From: an uncultured Bacteroidales bacterium
GTDB taxonomy: Bacteria > Bacteroidota > Bacteroidia > Bacteroidales > Coprobacteraceae
NCBI GenBank assembly: GCA_949297285.1
Contig: CASFRL010000123.1
Span: 1-59,836, forward strand
Length of the DNA: 59,836 nt
Direction: 5' to 3'
This document shows positions 29,295-36,737 of this stretch, piece after piece. The notes under the pieces are model-generated. The model saw only the letters and a program-made list of their open reading frames with translations. It was not told the DNA's origin and did not search any database. The position numbers were made by a program, and so were the translations under genes. Numbering within the stretch: position 1 is the stretch's first letter; every line of letters starts with the position of its first letter.

Positions 29295-31610
29295 ATGAAA
29301 AAAAAAGACATTATATCCTTTATCGTCGCTGCGATTGTTTTTATAACAACCGCCTTCGGCATAAGCAGTTGCCATCGCACAAACAGCTCTAAAGATGTTT
29401 ATAATATACTTGTCATCCATTCGTCCGACTCGCTCTATCCGGCCGGAAAAGATATAAGGAATGGGATCATCGAGGCTTTTGAGAAAAATAACATTCCGGT
29501 AGAGATCGACCATTTTTATTTAAATTGCAGGCTACTCGATACTCGACAAGAATTAGACACGCTTACCAAACTGCTGGATCGATACACGGATAATCCTCCA
29601 CATATTATCCTGACAGAAAACAATCAGGCAATTTTTTCTCTGATCGGCTGCAATCATCCGATTACTCATACGGTACCTATCATTTTTTCCGGAGTGAATT
29701 ACCCGAATTATGAGAAGCCCACAGGATATGACAATATTTCCGGATTTAAGTGCAAACCAGATTTTATCGCTTGTTATAAACTGGCTCAAAATATCATTCC
29801 GCATATTACGCGAATCAATGTACTGACCGACAGCTCTTTCTGGGGACAAATTTCTCAAAAAGAGTTCCTAAGACAATGGGAATCGGCAGATTTGAAAGAA
29901 AAAACAGAAGTTACAATACGATTTATTCCGTATCGCGAAATGAAAACATCTCGTGTTCTGTATCCTTTCTACAATGCCTCAAAGGGCGATATTTTTATTC
30001 TCCCGAAATGGGATTTCACCATCTCCCAATTTTCGAATATATCGACTCAGCCTTTTTTAACGACATGTAATGAGAATATCGGACACAATATAAACAGCGG
30101 TATACTCGGCGGATTTTTTACTTTACCATACCAACAAGGCTTCGACGGAGCCAATCTTGCCGCACAAATAGTAAAAGGGACAAAAAAAATAAACAACATC
30201 CCCTTACAATATCACAAGGCTCTCCCGGTATTTGACTGGACACAGTTGAAAAGGCTGAATATTGCCAAATCGAAACTTCCGGGAAACAGTTACATCTATA
30301 ATATGCCTATATATGAAAAATACAAAACAGAATTTATCATTCTATCTCTGGCAGCATCGATATTGTTACTTTTCTTGATTCTCTTATATGTGCTTGAGAA
30401 AAATAAAAAGAAACTTTTCCAGTCAAAGTTACAAAGCAAACAGGAATTATTGGAACAAGCACTGCAAATCGGGAATTTCCACACATGGTCCTATGACCTT
30501 TCGACAAAAGAACTTTCTTTTGACAAAGGCTTTTTTGAAAATACCGGATTACCGATTCCCGGTAGCTATAAAATGAAACGTATTGCACTGCTCAGAAAGA
30601 TTCATCCCGATGACCGCCAAAGTTTTTATAAAACGCTATCTACTGCCATACATGCTCGGAACAAAAAGGTTATCGCTCAATTCAGAATAGCGTTTAACCA
30701 TCCGGACAGATATGAATGGTGGGAAACTCATTTTTCTTTATCTCCACATATATTCCAATCGAATGCTCAAATTTATGGATTATGTTTTTCGATAGAACAT
30801 CTTAAACAACGGGAGATGAAACTTGTTACGGCCCGCGACTCGACGGCAAAAGCAGAACTGAGGCAATCTTTCGTGGCAAATATCAGCCATGAGACACAGG
30901 CTCCGCTTCAAGCCATTATCCAGTTTGCCAATCTGCTATCTGATGAAAACAAATTTTCGCCGGAAGAGCGTAAGTCATTTATAAGAGCAATAAACCGGAA
31001 TTGCGAAATCTTGTTGAAATTGATCAATGATGTTTCGGAACTCTCTAAATTGGATGCCGACACAACTCCCCTAACGTCGGAGGCTTGCGATATGAACCAG
31101 ATTGTTAAACTCGTATATTCCCGTTATAAGACAACCGTCCCGAAAACGATTCGGTTCTCTCTGGATATTCCGCAAAAAACAGTGATTTTAAAATCTGACA
31201 CAATACGGCTGATCTTGTTATTATCCAATATGCTGGAGAATGCGATAAAATTTACAAAAGAAGGATGTATCACAATCGGCTACAATATAGAAAAGCGAGA
31301 ATATCTTACTCTATTTGTGAAAGACACCGGAATCGGGATTCCCGAAGAAAAACAAAAATTGATCTTCGACAGGTTTTATAAATGCGATTCCTCTACTCAA
31401 GGACCGGGTCTCGGACTTTCGGTTTGTGCTGCTATTGCGAAATTACTGGAAGCCAATATCCAGGTAAAGTCGGAACCGGGCAAAGGCAGTTGTTTCGCTG
31501 TATATATTCCAATGCGCGAAAATATAAAGATTACAATAGATGAGGATACCGAAATATCTCCTCAATATTCTTCAAATTTCATCAGTTGGTCAAAAGATGA
31601 AGAAGGATAA
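29295..31610 (+). CDS. Orphan sensor histidine kinase with ABC-type substrate-binding sensor domain
   Basis: A 771-residue membrane kinase. An N-terminal membrane segment (residues 5-25) is followed by a periplasmic domain of about 300 residues resembling ABC_sub_bind-type binding proteins (NILVIHSSDSLYPAGKDIR, PIIFSGVNYPNYE). A second membrane helix is at 346-367, a PAS-like region at 385-505, HisKA with H532 in NISHETQAPLQAI, then the ATPase domain: N box LENAIKFT near 647-654, G1 DTGIGIP at 677-683 and G2 GPGLGLS at 703-709. It has no receiver or output domain and no response regulator beside it. The ligand is unknown. The H box departs from the usual HExRTPL. Confidence 0.85.
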   Translation: MKKKDIISFIVAAIVFITTAFGISSCHRTNSSKDVYNILVIHSSDSLYPAGKDIRNGIIEAFEKNNIPVEIDHFYLNCRLLDTRQELDTLTKLLDRYTDNPPHIILTENNQAIFSLIGCNHPITHTVPIIFSGVNYPNYEKPTGYDNISGFKCKPDFIACYKLAQNIIPHITRINVLTDSSFWGQISQKEFLRQWESADLKEKTEVTIRFIPYREMKTSRVLYPFYNASKGDIFILPKWDFTISQFSNISTQPFLTTCNENIGHNINSGILGGFFTLPYQQGFDGANLAAQIVKGTKKINNIPLQYHKALPVFDWTQLKRLNIAKSKLPGNSYIYNMPIYEKYKTEFIILSLAASILLLFLILLYVLEKNKKKLFQSKLQSKQELLEQALQIGNFHTWSYDLSTKELSFDKGFFENTGLPIPGSYKMKRIALLRKIHPDDRQSFYKTLSTAIHARNKKVIAQFRIAFNHPDRYEWWETHFSLSPHIFQSNAQIYGLCFSIEHLKQREMKLVTARDSTAKAELRQSFVANISHETQAPLQAIIQFANLLSDENKFSPEERKSFIRAINRNCEILLKLINDVSELSKLDADTTPLTSEACDMNQIVKLVYSRYKTTVPKTIRFSLDIPQKTVILKSDTIRLILLLSNMLENAIKFTKEGCITIGYNIEKREYLTLFVKDTGIGIPEEKQKLIFDRFYKCDSSTQGPGLGLSVCAAIAKLLEANIQVKSEPGKGSCFAVYIPMRENIKITIDEDTEISPQYSSNFISWSKDEEG

Positions 31611-31771
31611 CTTGTACGGACAAGAATAAACGGGGGGCAAACGACAAGAATGGCGGGCTAATCCTTTTTCTTACTTCTGGAATGGGGATAAAAGGCCTTC
31701 ATTTCTGCTGATTCTTTTTTATAAAATCGAAGAGGAAGAATCGATGTGTCAAAAAGCAAAAGGCAGAACTG

Positions 31772-33037
31772 TTACCATGTCTTCGTTTTATAACCTTTCC
31801 CGGTTTTCAGGCGGAAACCTATATTCAACTCCATGTGGTCCGCTCTAAACAGGTGAGCTCTTACATAATATCCGACATATACATTACCACTACGGGTCAA
31901 TGCGTATTTGAGACCCAATGTTTCGTTATACGGTTTTCCAAAGAGCTCATCCATCTTTCCTAACTCCCGATGCAGGTAGTAGGCTAATCCGAGATTTAAG
32001 GTAAGCCGCTTGTAATATACTTCATGATATAATCCTAATGATACTACATGTTTGCTATATTCTCTTTCTAAAAAACGATACATCTCATCTTCCCGCTGCA
32101 AGGTACCGGTATAAGGCACATAGGAATAGTCTAACCCAATTCCTACGGCATATCGGAGACTATACCTGTACATGGGTGCGACATGGATTGTGGCTCCTGA
32201 ATATACCTTGAAATCTTTGGTGCGATATTTTTCATCGCCGGCTTTTTCTCGGTCAATACTGATTTGCCATTCACCCATCAAACTGTTCATATCCCATCCG
32301 GCAGAGATATCGATAAAAAAATAGGGATTAAAAAAGGACTTGTATTCTACTTTACGTACCGGTTCAACAGGCTGGATATAATATTTAGCTCCTACAGAAA
32401 TTCCACTCGTATTGATGCCTTTATTAGGACGGTCTAATGCCCCGTTCGAGAAATGTTTCAATTCGCCACCCAGAATCAACTCCCAATGAGGAGCTACACA
32501 GTATCTGGCATATAGCCCAAAACCGAAATATATAGATAATGGATTACCAATAAACTCATTGTCCTCGTTCGTAAAACCGTCATAAGGCTTGGAACACCAT
32601 CCGATACCGTTCTCGAAAGTGTAATTTAAAGAGAACTTGTTACCACGAAATATGTCTCGACTAAAAGCCGCATAGGCAGCAAGCATATAACCGGCATCAG
32701 AAGCATAAGGCGTTTTTTCACGTTGCATCCGAGCATGGTTATAGTCAGCAAGAAGTAATCCGACAGACAAAGAAGGGAAACCGAACAATTGGTCATAATA
32801 GCAACTATCTGACACTAATGCCCGATGATTCATCTGTAAAGAATATACAGAAGATTGATGGGTTTGTAATATTTCTTTGGAATATTAATCACATGGAATC
32901 ACATAGCCATAACCTCCTTTAGCCTCTACAGACCATTTTTTCGTCCATTCTTTGCCATCTATTTGAGAATAAATGGGAAAAGCATAGGAAAATATGTGTA
33001 TGAATGATATAAACAGAACCCATCTGATTATTTTCAT
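31772..33037 (-). pseudogene. PagL-like lipid A deacylase interrupted by an in-frame stop
   Basis: Reading from ATG 33037 gives a signal peptide and mature start, then TAA at 32885-32887 after 50 codons. The same frame continues without break to the natural stop at 31772, for 421 sense and stop codons in total. The downstream part has the PagL/acyloxyacyl hydrolase signature LKHFSNGALDRPNKGIN with its His and Ser, inside an outer-membrane barrel. Restart at Met 32833 would lack the signal peptide and could not reach the outer membrane. It is therefore a recent nonsense pseudogene, a readthrough case, or a sequencing error. If active it would trim acyl chains from lipid A. Confidence 0.75.
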
Positions 33038-33187
33038 ATTCCTGTTTTTAATGCAATTTACATGATTCCTTATAAAGGAAAAATCTCATAACAATAATTC
33101 CAATGTGAAAATAGAAATTCCATCTATTATTTGCAAGAAAAAGTATCAAGAAGAGTCATAATCTTTATATCCAATAGGTTATAATAA

Positions 33188-35173
33188 TCAAATAGAAGCT
33201 TCTCCTATGGGGACAGAACCCGGTAGTTTTTTACGGACTGTTGTAATCTGATGCGGCAATGGCTCAGTGTAACAGATATAATTACCGATGCAACGCGTTA
33301 TGAGAATATCATCATGGTGACCGTCCATTGCCCCGAAACTGCCATTCGGCTTACGTTCAAAGACATCATGTTCATAACAAGCCTGAATATCCCTTTCTAT
33401 ATATCCGCTCTCCCGCAACATCTGAATTTGATGATTCACAACCATTGTTTTCGTAGATCGGTTCATGTGAAATCCCCATCTGGAAGGAGCCTGAGAACGG
33501 ATCATCTCGGCAGAAGCACGGGCATATAAATGTGTGTAAGAATCGGCAAGTGTGTCTAAAATATATTCGGTATGCTCTCCATCGGTATGCTCGGTTTCCA
33601 ATGTATTGCTTTCTATAACCAGCAATGCTTGATGATAAAACTCCGCAATCTGCGCCGATTTCCAAGCTAACAAATCATGATCGATATGCCCCCTCCACTG
33701 AGCAACGACTTCAGGAACGCCTCCGAACATCATCCAATAACGATCGTACACGACAATAACCGAATAATCGGCCTTAGACGAACGGCCTCCAATATCGACG
33801 ACAACGATATAGCGGTCTTTTACCGAAATATCCGAATCGGGAAGTGCCCAAACTTGAAGTTTTCCGCCCGCTTCTTCCTTGAATTGAAGCCCATTCAACG
33901 CCTGTTTTCCAGCGGCAGACTTTCCGTAAACTTCGCCAATCTTATCGGCCGGACGGCAAGACTCTCGAAGTTTCTGCACTTGACGAATATCAAATATACG
34001 TTCACCGGTATGATTAAAAGCCTCGACATCATCAGACGGGTATTCCGCCATCATATCGGCATGATCTCTGTATTCTTTTCGTTTCATCCGATACCAAGCT
34101 ATCGCTTCAAGGGTGGCCCCTTTATCCCAAAGGGTTTTCTCATAATCTGTCAACGAGGCAATCAACGCATCGTAATCGTCTACCGGCAGAGAATAAATCT
34201 CGATTTCATACCAAGGTATAAATAAAAAACGCTTATCACTCTCGCCTCTTTTCGCCCGTTCACACTCTTGGTGGAAATAATTGCCCGTTCCATTGGCCGT
34301 GCTTTCTAACACGACAACAGAATCGGGTAACAATGCAATCGAGCCACACACCGAGCGGATTAACGACTCTGGAGACTTCAACCGTGTATGAGGCCAAAAA
34401 GCCACCTCGGACAAATGTGCCATAACGGCATCGGCTCCCCGTACTGATTCGGGAGTTTCGGCCGACCCGATTGTAACTTTACACCCGGTTTCGGCAATAA
34501 TAGAAGTATTTGCCATCCTCTCGTAAGGACGAAACGACAACGGTTTATCGGCATCGATCAACCAAGCAGGATAATTATCCAACAATTTAGAATACATCCC
34601 TTTGATATTTGCTGCGGCATCTTTCAGATGAGCGCAAATCACACTGTTCCAGTTCTTTCTGTGTACCAATTGTATCCATGCCATATACATTTGAACCAAT
34701 GTAGAACCGCCCCATTGCCTTGCTTTCAGCAGAATCAATCGGATAGGCTGGTGGCTTGTCCGCATATCTTCAAGCACTGAGAGTAACCGACGCTGGGGCC
34801 GATTGAGGCGAAAAGGGATATCGGTATCACCCGTCTTATTTTTAATCCGGACAAACAAAATCGCCCAAAATTCAAAATCATATTTTATACGCACTTTAAT
34901 CCAACGCCTCCACACTTCTTCCCGAATCAAGGCAGAAGGTTGTTCTTTCAGTTCATGTAAAATAAATTTTTCGATCGAACCATAACGTCGAAGAAGTTTT
35001 ACGAGTTCAACCTCCTCCAACATCTTTTCCGGAAGATATTGTATCGGGATCGGAGCATCCGGAAGGTGAAAGCAAACACGTCTTCCAATCGTGCTGCCTT
35101 CGCCCGTCTCAGGATGATAAGGCTTGTCTATCGCTCTTTTCCGCCGTTCATTCTCGGTTACTGTTATTTCCAT
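33188..35173 (-). CDS. Phage terminase large subunit (TerL)
   Basis: A 661-residue packaging motor with intact catalytic elements. ATPase: Walker A LKARQWGGST at 149-158, the Walker B region ending in glutamate 256 (VMAHLSEVAFW) and the coupling motif LESTANG at 289-295. Nuclease of RNase H fold: D460 in VVVDIGGRSSKADYS, E521 in LLVIESNT and D621/D622 in GHHDDILITR. The N-terminal 120 residues are a helical extension. The family pumps DNA into the capsid through the portal and cuts it. It is preceded by an 83-residue gene in the place of a small subunit. The portal is 11 kb away. No sign of decay is seen. Confidence 0.92.
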   Translation of the reverse strand: MEITVTENERRKRAIDKPYHPETGEGSTIGRRVCFHLPDAPIPIQYLPEKMLEEVELVKLLRRYGSIEKFILHELKEQPSALIREEVWRRWIKVRIKYDFEFWAILFVRIKNKTGDTDIPFRLNRPQRRLLSVLEDMRTSHQPIRLILLKARQWGGSTLVQMYMAWIQLVHRKNWNSVICAHLKDAAANIKGMYSKLLDNYPAWLIDADKPLSFRPYERMANTSIIAETGCKVTIGSAETPESVRGADAVMAHLSEVAFWPHTRLKSPESLIRSVCGSIALLPDSVVVLESTANGTGNYFHQECERAKRGESDKRFLFIPWYEIEIYSLPVDDYDALIASLTDYEKTLWDKGATLEAIAWYRMKRKEYRDHADMMAEYPSDDVEAFNHTGERIFDIRQVQKLRESCRPADKIGEVYGKSAAGKQALNGLQFKEEAGGKLQVWALPDSDISVKDRYIVVVDIGGRSSKADYSVIVVYDRYWMMFGGVPEVVAQWRGHIDHDLLAWKSAQIAEFYHQALLVIESNTLETEHTDGEHTEYILDTLADSYTHLYARASAEMIRSQAPSRWGFHMNRSTKTMVVNHQIQMLRESGYIERDIQACYEHDVFERKPNGSFGAMDGHHDDILITRCIGNYICYTEPLPHQITTVRKKLPGSVPIGEASI

Positions 35174-35227
35174 TTACCTGTTTCCCTCCACATAATTTTT
35201 TTGCAAAATAGCAGCTTGAAAAGCGAT

Positions 35228-35251
35228 ATTTTATGCGATAAATATAAAATC
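35228..35251 (-). promoter_or_regulatory. Cassette motif upstream of terL (site C)
   Basis: On the minus strand, starting at the last base of the upstream gene's stop codon, the sequence reads GATTTTATATTTATCG then CATAAAA. It matches site A at 21 of 23 positions. A TATTTTG box follows 41 bases after the first G, and terL starts 31 bases after that box. The core TTTAT-CGC-ATAAA is an inverted repeat, as expected for a dimeric regulator. Confidence 0.55.
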
Positions 35252-35502
35252 TACCGCAAACCGGCCAATCTGTCAAGAGTATCGGCAATCGCACACAAAG
35301 TTTGCTGTTCATCTCCAGGAGCTCCCTGGTTTTCATATTTTTCCAACATCTCGATACACTTGATCAAATTGACTTCGCTCGTACATTCAGGAATCATTTC
35401 CCGCAATCGTCGATAACATAAGTCAAGAATCTCACGTCTCCTTTCAGTATAATCACCGTTCAAAGAAGATTCTTTCCCGGAAAGCTTATTTTTCTTTATC
35501 AT
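35251..35502 (-). CDS. Small helical protein upstream of terL, candidate small terminase subunit
   Basis: An 83-residue, all-helical, charged protein with no recognised motif. It lies 77 bases upstream of terL on the same strand, the usual position of the DNA-recognising small terminase subunit. Its length is short for that role (most are 100-200 residues) and no helix-turn-helix is evident. It could instead be a regulator of the cassette. The 19-bp motif begins three bases before its ATG. A canonical -7 box on this strand lies at 35537-35544. Confidence 0.5.
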   Translation of the reverse strand: MIKKNKLSGKESSLNGDYTERRREILDLCYRRLREMIPECTSEVNLIKCIEMLEKYENQGAPGDEQQTLCAIADTLDRLAGLR

Positions 35503-35505
35503 ACA

Positions 35506-35524
35506 GATACGATTTTATAATTAT
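35506..35524. promoter_or_regulatory. Cassette motif in the divergent control region (site D)
   Basis: GATACGATTTTATAATTAT is identical to 20088-20106 (site A). In the plus direction a GATATTTG box lies 42 bases after the first G of GATTTTATA, ahead of the ejection-like operon. In the minus direction the site falls just downstream of the predicted start site of the 83-residue gene, a classic repressor position. One protein bound here could control both arms. Confidence 0.65.
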
Positions 35525-35536
35525 AACACCATATCG

Positions 35537-35544
35537 CAAATATA
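35537..35544 (-). promoter_or_regulatory. -7 box for the packaging arm
   Basis: On the minus strand the bases read TATATTTG, a canonical TAnnTTTG. Transcription would start near 35531 and run through the 19-bp motif into the 83-residue gene and terL. Confidence 0.5.
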
Positions 35545-35623
35545 TAAGGTGATATTTGTGTGCTGATGTTATAATAATAAATTCATTCACTAACCAATTA
35601 AAATTTTAAAAGGAGAAAAAACT

Positions 35624-36139
35624 ATGTTATCATCGATATTCAGCGGATTAATAGCCAATAGAAAAAGGAAAAAAGCAGAGGAGGCTCAAAATAATGCATT
35701 ACAGTCTCTGAATAATCAACAAACCATGTTGGATAATCTCTTTAATTCAGAGTATTATGGAGATTATCTAAACCGAAGCGACAATCAAGCTCTGTTAAAA
35801 AAACTTCGGGATCAGACATTACAACAAAATCAACAAATGCAAACCCAATCGGCAATTACAGGTGCAACCCCCGAATCTATTGCCGCCCAACAAAATGCAA
35901 ATGCACAGATGATCGGGAACACATACAGTTCTATCGCCGCAAACGGAGCAAACTGGAAAAACAATGTGCTGAACAACTATATCAACAATTCGGCGGCAAT
36001 AAACGATAAACGGTACAACACCTATATGAATGCCAACAATATGTTCCAGAATGCATCAGATAATGCTATCCAGAACGTAAATCAAGGCTTGGCAAAGATG
36101 GACAATTTTTCAATGGATATAGTAAAAATGTTTATATGA
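35624..36139 (+). CDS. Ejection/internal virion protein-like, 171 residues
   Basis: A Gln/Asn-rich helical protein. It starts with a short basic N-terminus containing a possible amphipathic helix (LSSIFSGLIANRKRKK), then heptad-like helices with many Gln and Asn, ending in NFSMDIVKMFI. This composition and size are typical of small ejection or internal virion proteins of podoviruses (compare P22 gp7), which is an inference. It is first of three genes on one strand transcribed away from the terminase, with gaps of 42 and 13 bases. No homologue was identified by name. Confidence 0.5.
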   Translation: MLSSIFSGLIANRKRKKAEEAQNNALQSLNNQQTMLDNLFNSEYYGDYLNRSDNQALLKKLRDQTLQQNQQMQTQSAITGATPESIAAQQNANAQMIGNTYSSIAANGANWKNNVLNNYINNSAAINDKRYNTYMNANNMFQNASDNAIQNVNQGLAKMDNFSMDIVKMFI

Positions 36140-36181
36140 GTATGGCATAAAGTTCTCAATTATCAAAACGATTAAAAATTT

Positions 36182-36724
36182 ATGATAATGGAAAAGACGA
36201 CCGAAATACAAAACAAAAAAAATCCGGTAGCATCCCTTTCTGATATCAAACAGCAAGTGAAAGAGGGAAAAGGTTTTTTTTCTGTTTGCCGCGAAAACCG
36301 GAAACAGAGAAAATTATCTCCTGCCCGCAGATCGATCAACGATTTGGAATGTGCTTTAAAACTTTTAGGGAAACCAATAAAAGATGATTTCAGAAAGAAT
36401 GAAAAAAGCATTTACTGGAAAAGATTTGTCCGATTATTCGAATCGGAATCTGAGATGCCGGACAAACGTAGATATCAATGTGAAAAAAGGAAAGATCTGA
36501 GAAAAAAGTTCCATGATTTAATCGATCTGGACACGGATTTTCCTAAAGCTGAAATAACTCCGGGAATAAACGTTAATACGAACATATCCCAGAAATCTAC
36601 CTTAAACGAACCGGAAGATGTCGATCAGCAAAAATTCCTGCTGTTCAACTATCTTATCGCCCAAGGATTATCTCCCGAAGAGGCTCGGCAAGAAATAGAA
36701 AATTTGTTATTCGAAACCAATTAA
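36182..36724 (+). CDS. Uncharacterised cassette protein, 180 residues
   Basis: A very basic N-terminal half (runs such as RENRKQRKLSPARR) and a more acidic C-terminus ending with helix SPEEARQEIENLL. I do not recognise a family. It sits between two ejection-like genes in the same probable operon, so a virion or assembly role is likely. ATG 36182 is used; another ATG two codons later (36188) is equally possible. Not a shadow of another frame: it is fully open and tightly spaced with its neighbours. Confidence 0.55.
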   Translation: MIMEKTTEIQNKKNPVASLSDIKQQVKEGKGFFSVCRENRKQRKLSPARRSINDLECALKLLGKPIKDDFRKNEKSIYWKRFVRLFESESEMPDKRRYQCEKRKDLRKKFHDLIDLDTDFPKAEITPGINVNTNISQKSTLNEPEDVDQQKFLLFNYLIAQGLSPEEARQEIENLLFETN

Positions 36725-36737
36725 AACAATATTTCCA

